From the NCBI GenBank assembly GCA_023396555.1, contig JAEWWC010000026.1, positions 1-11,438 of the forward strand: a stretch of 11,438 nucleotides of DNA, written 5' to 3'. This stretch comes from Bacillota bacterium (GTDB taxonomy: Bacteria > Bacillota > Clostridia > Christensenellales > SZUA-584). Under the pieces are notes generated by a model. That model was not told the DNA's origin, did not search any database, and saw only the letters and a program-made list of their open reading frames with translations. The translations under genes were made by a program, and so were the position numbers. Each line of letters begins with the position of its first letter. The stretch's first letter is position 1. Below, in pieces: positions 5,946 to 11,438 of this stretch.

Positions 5946-6971
5946 ATGAGAGCAGCCGTTGTTGTGGAACCGGGAAGGCTGGAGATATGGGACATCGACA
6001 AACCGGCGGTGGGAGACTATGACGCGTTGGTGGAGATACTGTTCGGCGCGACCTGTATCGGCACGGATAAGAACTACATCTACGGGCGGCATATACGCCC
6101 CGTGCAATATCCGATGCTGCTGGGCCACGAAAGCGTGGGCCGAGTGGTGGAGCTGGGGCGAAAGGTGAAGAACTTCGCCGTGGGGGACCTAGTGACGGAT
6201 GTGGGCTGCCCTGCTACGCCGGACGGACGCATATCGTCCCGCGCGGGCGGCTTTGCGGAATATGGCATCATCAGGGATGTGTGCGAGATGAAGAAGGCCG
6301 GCATACTGCGCGCCGAGTGGGAGAAGCATCGTGCCAACCGCGTGATACCATCGTGGTTCTCGCCGGCGGCGTCCACGCTGATTACACCCTACCGGGAAAC
6401 GCTGTCGTATCTGCGGCGCATCGGCGTAAAGAAGGGTTCGCGTGTGCTGGTGCTGGGCTCCGGCTGCGCAGGGCTGTGCTTTGCGGCGCATGCCGTCAAT
6501 GAAGGCGCTGCATTGGTGGCGATGATCGGTACGCCCGCACGCGAGGCAGTGGCGAAAAAGCTGGGCGTGTACGAATTTATCAGTTACAAGCAGGAAGCCG
6601 CTGTCAAGGCGCTGGAGGCGTCCTGCGGGCTTTTCGACGTGATCATTGACGCGGTGGGGACAAAGGGCGCTCTCTCGGATGCGCTGGCTGTGGTGAAGGC
6701 CTACGGCGTCTGCGGCGTATACGGCTGGTACGACTGGGACGCCAATGCCATCAACCCGTTTGCCGCGCGGGACAGCTTCGTGTTCTACTCGGGCGGATAC
6801 GATCAGGCGGAGACGCATGACGACGTGCTCACATATATGAAGAGCGGCGATCTGGACCCGGCGGACATACTGGCGCTGGACCACATCTATGAGCTGGACG
6901 ATATATTGCAGGCGTATCAGGACGCGTGGGACAGAAAGGTCTGCAAAAGCGTGATCCGCATCCGCGGCTAA
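5946..6971 (+). CDS. Zinc-type MDR alcohol/polyol dehydrogenase
   Basis: A 341-residue medium-chain dehydrogenase, predicted to oxidise or reduce a secondary alcohol with NAD(P). The GroES-like catalytic half carries Cys37 (CIGTDK) and the GHE motif (60-62), the usual catalytic-zinc ligands. The Rossmann half has VLVLGSGCAG (167-176) and the DVIIDAVG strand (231-238). The structural-zinc lobe with its four clustered cysteines is absent (only Cys88 in the region 85-105), which occurs in sorbitol/threonine-type and glucose-dehydrogenase-like subgroups. The start at 5946 is chosen over the 33-base-longer open frame because GGGAGG (5934-5939) fits it. It ends convergent to a sugar isomerase/epimerase, a pairing common in polyol or inositol-type catabolism; the substrate is not deducible. 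Confidence 0.88.
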   Translation: MRAAVVVEPGRLEIWDIDKPAVGDYDALVEILFGATCIGTDKNYIYGRHIRPVQYPMLLGHESVGRVVELGRKVKNFAVGDLVTDVGCPATPDGRISSRAGGFAEYGIIRDVCEMKKAGILRAEWEKHRANRVIPSWFSPAASTLITPYRETLSYLRRIGVKKGSRVLVLGSGCAGLCFAAHAVNEGAALVAMIGTPAREAVAKKLGVYEFISYKQEAAVKALEASCGLFDVIIDAVGTKGALSDALAVVKAYGVCGVYGWYDWDANAINPFAARDSFVFYSGGYDQAETHDDVLTYMKSGDLDPADILALDHIYELDDILQAYQDAWDRKVCKSVIRIRG

Positions 6972-7000
6972 ACGAATTCGAAAATAAAAGCAGACGCAAG

Positions 7001-7031
7001 ACGCCCCGTTTATCGCGGGGCGTTTGTGTTT
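7001..7031 (+). terminator. terminator after the MDR dehydrogenase
   Basis: An 8-bp GC-rich stem (ACGCCCCG 7001-7008, CGGGGCGT 7016-7023) with a 7-nt loop, followed by TTGTGTTT. On the minus strand the T-rich stretch comes about 14 nt after the stem, so it is weaker for the convergent isomerase gene. Confidence 0.8.
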
Positions 7032-7042
7032 ACTGTTGGCAG

Positions 7043-7861
7043 TTATTCTTTGACAGAAAAGTAGTCTTTGATTCGTAAATAGCAATTTTGAAGCTGCGAG
7101 TCTTCGCTGTAATTGTGGCTGTAGACCTCGAGTATCATGCCGCCGTCATAGCCCGTTTCATTGAGAGCATGTCGGAACAGTTCAAAATCCATCTCGCCTT
7201 CGAACGGTAGCCGGGGGATGATGCCATGCTCCGTGGAGCGTTCAAAGTCGCATATGTGGATATTGGCCAGACGCCCTTTGGTGGCGGCGATGTACTCGGA
7301 TGGATCGTGGCCCGCCTGAGCAGCCTGTTTCACATCCAAGGTAAACCAGAGGTTTTCGGTGGTCAGCAGCGGCAGCAGCTTCAACGGGAAATCCGGGTCG
7401 GCATACCAGCACCAGTGGACGTTTTCCCACGCAAGCCTGATGCCATATCCTTTGGCCATCTCGGCGATAGGGTCGGCGTATTGCGCGGTATACGGGTAGT
7501 TCACCGTGAATTTACGCGCTTTTTTGACGTTGGATGGCCCGTGGAACACGTATACGCCCGCGCCCAGCTCCGCGCCGGCTTCCAGCACCTGCTGATAGAT
7601 GTCCATGCTGTCCTGCCGGGCGCGCGCATGCGGGGAGAAAAGTTGCGGTTCAAACTGAAGAGACAGCGCGTGAATGGAATAAACGCTGATCCCCTGGTCG
7701 TCTATGCGCTTTTTCAGCTCCTTCACATAACTTTTCCTGTATTCCGACAGGCAGCAAAAGAATACCTCAATATGGCGGACACTCATCTGCGCCATGCGGT
7801 CAATGGTTTGCTCTGTGTATATATGGGGAAAGAAACAGGCGGTGGACATTCCGAAAATCAT
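7043..7861 (-). CDS. Sugar phosphate isomerase/epimerase (TIM barrel, AP endonuclease 2-like)
   Basis: A 272-residue xylose-isomerase-like TIM barrel, the fold of IolE/IolI, hydroxypyruvate isomerase and D-tagatose/allulose 3-epimerases. Strand ends carry the expected metal and substrate residues: His64, His107 (FHGPS), Glu146 (WENVHW), Asp176 (TLDVKQA), His202 with Asp205 (NIHICDF), and Glu245 (ILEVYS). The Glu-Asp-His-Glu set suggests an active divalent-metal enzyme that moves a proton next to a sugar carbonyl. The ATG at 7861 has GGAGG seven bases upstream. It is divergent from the redox operon and convergent with the MDR dehydrogenase. Which sugar it uses cannot be read from the sequence; endonuclease IV activity is unlikely because the fuller set of zinc ligands is not evident. 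Confidence 0.87.
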   Translation of the reverse strand: MIFGMSTACFFPHIYTEQTIDRMAQMSVRHIEVFFCCLSEYRKSYVKELKKRIDDQGISVYSIHALSLQFEPQLFSPHARARQDSMDIYQQVLEAGAELGAGVYVFHGPSNVKKARKFTVNYPYTAQYADPIAEMAKGYGIRLAWENVHWCWYADPDFPLKLLPLLTTENLWFTLDVKQAAQAGHDPSEYIAATKGRLANIHICDFERSTEHGIIPRLPFEGEMDFELFRHALNETGYDGGMILEVYSHNYSEDSQLQNCYLRIKDYFSVKE

Positions 7862-7880
7862 ATGCAGCCTCCGTCAGAAC

Positions 7881-7889
7881 ATTATAACA
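7881..7889 (-). promoter_or_regulatory. extended -10 promoter of the isomerase gene
   Basis: On the minus strand TGTTATAAT, a consensus TATAAT with extended TG. The -35 region is poor. The predicted start near 7874 falls directly before the ribosome binding site (complement of 7868-7872), giving a very short leader of about 13 nt. Confidence 0.55.
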
Positions 7890-7900
7890 GAAAACCAGCC

Positions 7901-7929
7901 TTGGAACATGATAACTTCTCAAATAAAGT
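7901..7929 (+). promoter_or_regulatory. possible promoter of the flavoprotein-arsR operon
   Basis: TTGGAA (7901-7906), 17-bp spacer, TAAAGT (7924-7929). Each box matches consensus at four of six positions. The predicted start near 7936 would put the palindrome at 7963-7978 in the early transcribed region, as a roadblock-type operator. Confidence 0.3.
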
Positions 7930-7962
7930 GGAAGAATATAGAGGTAATAAATCAGCATAGTC

Positions 7963-7978
7963 GAATATTTAAATATTC
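7963..7978. promoter_or_regulatory. 16-bp palindrome, candidate ArsR-family operator
   Basis: GAATATTTAAATATTC is a perfect self-complementary palindrome ending 21 bp before the flavoprotein start codon. ArsR/SmtB-family operators, including those of persulfide-sensing BigR/SqrR members, are AT-rich imperfect palindromes built on similar AATATT half-sites, and an arsR gene lies in this operon. The assignment is inference from sequence type and position. Confidence 0.55.
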
Positions 7979-7986
7979 ATATGAAT

Positions 7987-7993
7987 GGGGTGG
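7987..7993 (+). promoter_or_regulatory. ribosome binding site deciding the flavoprotein start
   Basis: GGGGTGG (close to the GAGGTG part of the anti-SD complement), six bases before ATG at 8000. The in-frame ATG at 7985 overlaps this site and has only AT-rich palindrome DNA upstream, so 8000 is preferred. Confidence 0.65.
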
Positions 7994-7999
7994 AATGCC

Positions 8000-9658
8000 A
8001 TGATTAAACGATATGCGGTTATCGGCGGAATCGCGGGGGGAGTCAGCGTGGCCATGCGGCTGAGACGGTTGGACGAGCATGCGCAGATCACCATTTTTGA
8101 AAGAGGCTCGCAGATCTCCTTTGCCTGCTGCAGTATGCCGTATTATATCGGCGGTGTCGTTGAAAAGGATGACCTGTCCTGCATCTCACCGGAGAGCATT
8201 CGGCAGACCTATGACATAGATGTGAAGCTCTTGCACGATGTGTTGGGCATCAACCGCCACAACAAGCAGATTGAGGTGCGCGATTTGCAGACCGGACAGG
8301 AGTCGAACTACGCCTTCGACAAGCTGATCATCGCCACCGGGTCGGTCGTCAGCAAGCCGCCGCTGTTCGACAGGGAACTGCCGGGCGTGTTTAAGCTGAA
8401 AGGCCGGGAGGACATGCTGGCCCTGTCAGATTTCATCGAGAAGAGCCATGCGCGGCGGGCTGCGGTGATCGGCGGCGGCGCCATCGGGCTGCAGACGGCG
8501 GAGAACCTGTCACGCCGGGGCATTAAAACCTGCGTCATCGAACGGGAGGACCATGCGGTGCCATTTATGGACCGCGATATGGCCCGGTTTGCTAAGGCCG
8601 AGCTGGAAAACAACGGTATTGCGCTGGTGAAGGGGACCACCGTCAGTGAACTCATCGAAACGGATGAAGGGATGCGTCTGGAGCTTATGGATGGACGGTC
8701 GGTGTTTGTGGATATCGTCGTGGTGAGCACGGGGATGAAGCCGGACGTAACGCTCGCAAGAAAAGCAGGTCTGGGGATTGGCATCACCGGCGGTATCATT
8801 GTCGATGAAAAGCAGCAGACAACGGATAAGGATATATATGCGGTGGGCGACGCGGTGGAGCTGGAATGTGTGTCCGGCGGCAAGGTTTTGCTGCCGATGG
8901 CGGCTCCGGCTGTCAGGCAGGGGCATGTCGCAGCCGACAACATCTGCGGCATCAGCTCAAAGTACAGGCATGTGCTGGGCATCAGGACCATCAAGCTGTT
9001 TGACATACAGCTGGCTGGAGCCGGTTTAACGGAGGTGCAGCTGGCCGAGCGCGGCATCCGTTACGAAAAAGTCTATACACGGTCAAATTCGCATGATAGC
9101 TTTTTCTCAAGAGCGGAACCGCTCACCGTCAAGCTGCTGTTCGACCGCAAAAATGGGCGCGTGTTCGGCGTGCAGATAGCCGGAAGGACGGGCGTCGACA
9201 AGCGGCTCGACGTGTTCGCCGCTGCGATGCAGACTGGACTGACGGCGGACAGACTGGCCGATCTGGAGCTGGCCTATGCACCCATGCTTGGCACACCGAA
9301 AGACGCGGTGAACATTGCGGGTTCCGCCGCATCAGATGTGATGGCAGGACTAACTGATGTTGTACACTGGCATGACATCCAGCCGGAAAGCGGATATCTG
9401 CTGCTGGACGTACGTGGTAAAGAGGAGCGGCTTGGCGGTTCGATCGATGGCTCGCTTCATATTCCGCTGGCGCAATTGCGCGATCGAATTGGAGAACTGC
9501 CCGCCGGCAGAGAAATACTGGCATATAGCCAGTACGGCCGTCGGGGATATCTGGCTGAACGTATGCTGAAGCAGCACGGCTTCACCGCGAGGAACCTCTC
9601 CGGCGGATACGGGTTGTACAGCCTGTTCAGGGGCTCCCGGACGGGTGAAGGTATATAA
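8000..9658 (+). CDS. CoA-disulfide/persulfide reductase-like flavoprotein with C-terminal rhodanese domain
   Basis: A 552-residue cytosolic protein of the CoADR-rhodanese family (FAD and NAD(P)H; known members reduce CoA disulfide, CoA persulfide or polysulfide). The FAD loop (VIGGIAGG, 7-14), NAD(P) loop (GGGAIG, 158-163), ATG (112-114) and second FAD motif (DIYAVGDA, 278-285) are intact. The redox-site motif, normally SFxNCGxPY, reads SFACCSMPY (40-48): Cys44 is the expected cysteine and Cys43 makes a vicinal pair. The tyrosine positions implicated in CoADR (SYY and PPYS segments) read SFF (367-369) and PMLG (428-431). The rhodanese domain (~452-545) has YSQYGRRG, with Ser510 where the persulfide-carrying Cys should be. 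Fold conserved, chemistry probably altered. It is the first gene of an operon with arsR. Confidence 0.9.
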   Translation: MIKRYAVIGGIAGGVSVAMRLRRLDEHAQITIFERGSQISFACCSMPYYIGGVVEKDDLSCISPESIRQTYDIDVKLLHDVLGINRHNKQIEVRDLQTGQESNYAFDKLIIATGSVVSKPPLFDRELPGVFKLKGREDMLALSDFIEKSHARRAAVIGGGAIGLQTAENLSRRGIKTCVIEREDHAVPFMDRDMARFAKAELENNGIALVKGTTVSELIETDEGMRLELMDGRSVFVDIVVVSTGMKPDVTLARKAGLGIGITGGIIVDEKQQTTDKDIYAVGDAVELECVSGGKVLLPMAAPAVRQGHVAADNICGISSKYRHVLGIRTIKLFDIQLAGAGLTEVQLAERGIRYEKVYTRSNSHDSFFSRAEPLTVKLLFDRKNGRVFGVQIAGRTGVDKRLDVFAAAMQTGLTADRLADLELAYAPMLGTPKDAVNIAGSAASDVMAGLTDVVHWHDIQPESGYLLLDVRGKEERLGGSIDGSLHIPLAQLRDRIGELPAGREILAYSQYGRRGYLAERMLKQHGFTARNLSGGYGLYSLFRGSRTGEGI

Positions 9659-9689
9659 ATAGTTCAGCTATGGGGAATTGCTTTATGAC

Positions 9690-9711
9690 TATAATCTGCC
9701 GGGGGTCGGCA
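9690..9711 (+). promoter_or_regulatory. TATAAT box and small hairpin ahead of arsR
   Basis: The 67-bp gap between flavoprotein and arsR holds a consensus TATAAT (9690-9695), without a good -35, and a 5-bp hairpin (TGCCG 9697-9701, CGGCA 9707-9711) touching the arsR ribosome binding site AAAGGA (9711-9716). It could be an internal promoter or a modulator of arsR translation; both are weak calls. Confidence 0.3.
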
Positions 9712-9725
9712 AAGGATGGATCAAT

Positions 9726-9995
9726 ATGGATATGTCGGTTTATGAGACGCTGTCGGCGAAGCTCAAGGTGCTGGGGCATCCGGTACGGCTGTGCATCGTC
9801 AATGGTCTGAGCAAAAAGAGCTGCCACGTCAAGCAGATATGCGAAACGCTGGGCATCCCGCAGCCGGTGATATCGCTCCACCTGTCCAAGCTCAAATCGG
9901 CGGGGATCGTGTCCGGAGAGCGGCAGGGAAGCCATGTGTGTTATCGCGTGGAGGACAAGATGACTCAGCGACTGCTGGATCTGCTGCCTAAGTAA
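9726..9995 (+). CDS. ArsR/SmtB-family transcriptional regulator
   Basis: An 89-residue winged-helix ArsR protein, slightly short for the family. The core LKVLGHPVRLCIV (13-25), the recognition-helix region GIPQPVISLHLSKLKSAGIV (43-62) and a beta-wing (GERQGSHVCYRV, 64-75) are all clear. Cysteines are at 23, 33, 39 and 72; Cys33 and Cys39 lie in the alpha-3 region where ArsR/CadC proteins carry their metalloid-binding CxC, but the spacing here is Cx5C, so arsenic sensing is doubtful. The start at 9726 has AAAGGA nine bases upstream; the frame is open back to TTG at 9678, which lacks proper spacing. Its position behind a CoADR-rhodanese gene suggests a thiol, persulfide or disulfide sensor that represses the operon through the palindrome at 7963-7978. 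Sensor chemistry is inferred. Confidence 0.9.
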   Translation: MDMSVYETLSAKLKVLGHPVRLCIVNGLSKKSCHVKQICETLGIPQPVISLHLSKLKSAGIVSGERQGSHVCYRVEDKMTQRLLDLLPK

Positions 9996-10004
9996 TTTGC
10001 TATA

Positions 10005-10009
10005 GGGGG
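10005..10009 (+). promoter_or_regulatory. ribosome binding site deciding the LOR/SDH gene start
   Basis: GGGGG (with preceding A) lies seven bases before ATG at 10017 but only one base before the in-frame ATG at 10011, so 10017 is preferred. Confidence 0.65.
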
Positions 10010-10016
10010 TATGCTT

Positions 10017-11093
10017 ATGAAGCTGGAAAAGTACATTGCGCCGGATTTCAGTCTGCCGGTGTTCAGCGGCGTGCCGGATGCGGTTTGCGGGGCGGCTGAG
10101 AAGGACGGCATCGCGCCGGAGGGGTTCCATGCAACCAGCATTTATCCGGAGTATTTTCGCATCGGCGGCGAGTGGCGGTTCATTGAATCCAGCCGTATGG
10201 ACTGCACCGTGGTTGTCAAGGACGGGCAGCCCTTGGCCGTCGAGCAGCGCAACATACGCGCGGGCGACAGCGTGGTGCTGGGACGTGAGGAAGACGGCTC
10301 CACGGGCATCTACCTGCATGCCTCTGCGTTTATCGAACGTGAGATAGCGGAAGAAGATTTCGCTTTTCGTGGTTCACGGACACGTGAGACGTCCTATTCC
10401 CGCGACTACGACAGCCTGTATGAGCTGCTAAATTACGAACGGGAGCATGGTTTTTGCGTATGGGTACTGGGCCCGGCGTGCACATTCGATTTCGATTCGC
10501 GCCGTGCGATGGCCGCACTGGTGTCGCGGGGCTATGTGCAGGCGATATTCGCAGGCAACGCGCTGGCGACGCACGATCTGGAAGCCGCTGTGTTTAAAAC
10601 GGCGCTGGGGCAGGACATATATACGCAGCACAGCGTGAAAGGCGGGCATTATCATCATCTCGACACCATCAACATGGTGTGCGCCGACGGCGGCATCAAG
10701 CCCTTCATCGAACGGCGGGGGATAGATGACGGCATCATAGCGGCGGTTATCAATAACAATATTCCATATGTGTTGGCAGGCTCCATTAGAGACGATGGCC
10801 CGCTGCCAGATGTGGTCGCCAACGTCTATGAGGCGCAGGCCAGAATGCGCACGCTGCTTTCCAAGGCGACCACGGTGATTGCGCTGGCTACGCAGCTGCA
10901 TGCCATTGCCACCGGTAACATGACGCCCAGCTACTGCGTCAATAACGGCGTGCTCCGCCCGGTCAACTTCTATGCCGTGGACATATCCGAGTTTGCGGTC
11001 AACAAGCTGCGCGATCGGGGCTCGCTGTCCGCCAGATCCATCGTGACCAATGTGCAGGACTTTCTCGTCAATCTGGAACGGAGCCTGAAGTAA
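10017..11093 (+). CDS. LOR/SDH-domain protein, archaeal-type ornithine cyclodeaminase family
   Basis: A 358-residue cytosolic protein of the LOR/SDH conserved-domain family (TIGR00300-like). From established knowledge this family includes NAD-dependent archaeal ornithine cyclodeaminase and the C-terminal domain of cyanobacterial arginine dihydrolase AgrE/ArgZ, which convert ornithine to proline and ammonia. Family landmarks are seen at residues 38-64 (FHATSIYP, ESSRMDC), 149-155 (WVLGPAC), 177-187 (AIFAGNALATH), 209-219 (GGHYHHLDTIN), 252-264 (VLAGSIRDDGPLP), 290-302 (LATQLHAIATGNM) and 334-346 (DRGSLSARSIVTN). It is unrelated to the mu-crystallin-type ornithine cyclodeaminase. The part upstream of residue ~35 seems shorter than in archaeal members. 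It starts 21 bp after arsR and is very likely in the same operon. Activity is inferred from family; another amino-acid substrate is possible. Confidence 0.8.
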   Translation: MKLEKYIAPDFSLPVFSGVPDAVCGAAEKDGIAPEGFHATSIYPEYFRIGGEWRFIESSRMDCTVVVKDGQPLAVEQRNIRAGDSVVLGREEDGSTGIYLHASAFIEREIAEEDFAFRGSRTRETSYSRDYDSLYELLNYEREHGFCVWVLGPACTFDFDSRRAMAALVSRGYVQAIFAGNALATHDLEAAVFKTALGQDIYTQHSVKGGHYHHLDTINMVCADGGIKPFIERRGIDDGIIAAVINNNIPYVLAGSIRDDGPLPDVVANVYEAQARMRTLLSKATTVIALATQLHAIATGNMTPSYCVNNGVLRPVNFYAVDISEFAVNKLRDRGSLSARSIVTNVQDFLVNLERSLK

Positions 11094-11117
11094 GCTCCTA
11101 TACAAAAAGCTGCAGAC

Positions 11118-11154
11118 AAAATAAAAGCCCATGCTGATACAAAAAACGCATGGG
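11118..11154 (-). terminator. terminator of the YfcC-like carrier gene
   Basis: On the minus strand a perfect 7-bp stem (complement of 11148-11154 and 11128-11134; CCCATGC/GCATGGG) with a 13-nt loop is followed by CTTTTATTTT. An outer inverted repeat (GCAGACA 11112-11118, TGTCTGC 11161-11167) encloses it. In the plus direction there is no T run, so termination of the cyclodeaminase-type operon here is uncertain. Confidence 0.65.
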
Positions 11155-11177
11155 ATTTGCTGTCTGCGGATGAATCC

Positions 11178-11438
11178 CTAGTAGCTGACCGATACGGCCA
11201 GCATAAGAAAACCGATGCTGACAGCCATGATAATGAGCTGCAGCCCGATGGTGAACCGGAACCATTTGGTATAGCTGACGGTGGTGAGCCCCAGCGCAAT
11301 CAGCAGCATGGCGTTGGTCGGATACAGCACGTTCAGGAAGCCGTCGCCCAGCGCGTAGGTGAACACCGTGGTCTGCCCGGATATGCCCGAGACAGCTGCC
11401 AGCGGCACGATCAGCGGCATCACCAGAAAAGCCTTGGC
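11178..11438 (-). CDS. YfcC/DcuC-family membrane carrier, C-terminal part
   Basis: The last 86 residues of a polytopic membrane protein; the frame stays open to the right edge of the window. The visible part reads AKAFLVMPLIVPLA, then SGQTTV, a GDGFLNVLYPT signature and two hydrophobic helices, one from the YPT motif through LIALGLTTV and a final one covering LIIMAVSIGFLMLAV. This arrangement matches the C-terminus of YfcC-type carriers in the DcuC/ion-transporter superfamily, annotated variously as basic-amino-acid antiporters or C4-dicarboxylate/short-chain fatty acid carriers. It faces the ornithine-cyclodeaminase-type gene, so amino-acid (ornithine/arginine) exchange is an attractive but unproven role. 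Substrate-deciding regions are outside the window. Confidence 0.78.
   Translation of the reverse strand, partial: AKAFLVMPLIVPLAAVSGISGQTTVFTYALGDGFLNVLYPTNAMLLIALGLTTVSYTKWFRFTIGLQLIIMAVSIGFLMLAVSVSY

Noticed and set aside
6189..7085. 298-residue minus-strand open frame across the MDR gene
   Set aside because: It is antisense to a clear dehydrogenase, overlaps the end of the isomerase gene, has no recognisable domain, and is explained by codon bias of the real gene.
7226..7960. 244-residue plus-strand open frame opposite the isomerase
   Set aside because: It is antisense to a well-supported TIM-barrel protein, crosses both divergent promoters and shows no family features.
8308..9057. 249-residue minus-strand frame, serine-rich
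   Set aside because: Low-complexity composition typical of the complement of a GC-rich coding region; the plus-strand flavoprotein is unmistakable.
9521..9540. Sequencing error or frameshift as the cause of Ser in the rhodanese loop
   Set aside because: The frame is intact on both sides and the loop is otherwise canonical; a single-base error cannot be excluded, but other family positions in the protein are also changed, so real divergence is preferred.
9726..9995. Arsenic resistance operon (because of arsR)
   Set aside because: No arsB, arsC, acr3 or arsM nearby, and the classic CxC metalloid motif is absent.
10428..11132. 234-residue minus-strand frame opposite the LOR/SDH gene
   Set aside because: It is antisense to a strongly recognisable protein and has no convincing start site or domain.

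Overview
The window looks like chromosomal DNA of a Gram-positive anaerobe, most likely a Clostridia-type Bacillota. The grounds are moderate GC with frequent ATA isoleucine codons, strong GGAGG-type ribosome binding sites, TTG and GTG starts, extended -10 (TGnTATAAT-like) promoters, short factor-independent terminators, and protein styles (TadA, DeoR, CoADR-rhodanese, YfcC-like carrier) typical of that group. No tRNA, rRNA, CRISPR, IS element or phage gene was seen. This placement is inference; no ribosomal marker is present.

Layout. (1) 1-252, minus: N-terminal part of a HAD-IIA (NagD-like) phosphatase, divergent from (2) an SDR oxidoreductase (396-1103). (3) A two-gene patatin unit (1178-1954 and 1969-2754) with its own promoter; the first protein keeps the Ser/Asp dyad, the second has lost the nucleophile. 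(4) A shared hairpin terminator separates it from a convergent DeoR regulator (2834-3592, minus). (5) A 198-bp divergent region leads to tadA (3791-4255), whose best promoter predicts a leaderless mRNA. (6) A TTG-started PAS-GGDEF-HD-GYP protein (4377-5825) in which both nucleotide-handling domains have lost their key residues. (7) A convergent pair, a zinc-type MDR dehydrogenase (5946-6971) and a TIM-barrel sugar isomerase/epimerase (7043-7861, minus), possibly a sugar or polyol route. (8) A probable operon: CoADR-like flavoprotein with a C-terminal rhodanese domain (8000-9658), an ArsR regulator (9726-9995) and a LOR/SDH-domain ornithine-cyclodeaminase-type protein (10017-11093). A perfect 16-bp AT-rich palindrome sits just before the first gene and is a plausible ArsR operator. 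(9) A convergent, truncated YfcC/DcuC-type carrier (11178-11438, minus).

The most notable theme is loss or rewiring of active sites: a nucleophile-less patatin beside an intact one, a doubly degenerate c-di-GMP-type protein, and a CoA-disulfide-reductase-like enzyme with adjacent cysteines at the redox centre and Ser instead of Cys in its rhodanese domain. The last is tied to a cysteine-containing ArsR regulator and an amino-acid enzyme, which suggests (by inference) a thiol- or persulfide-responsive operon linked to ornithine/proline metabolism. There is no gene-free stretch longer than 198 bp.
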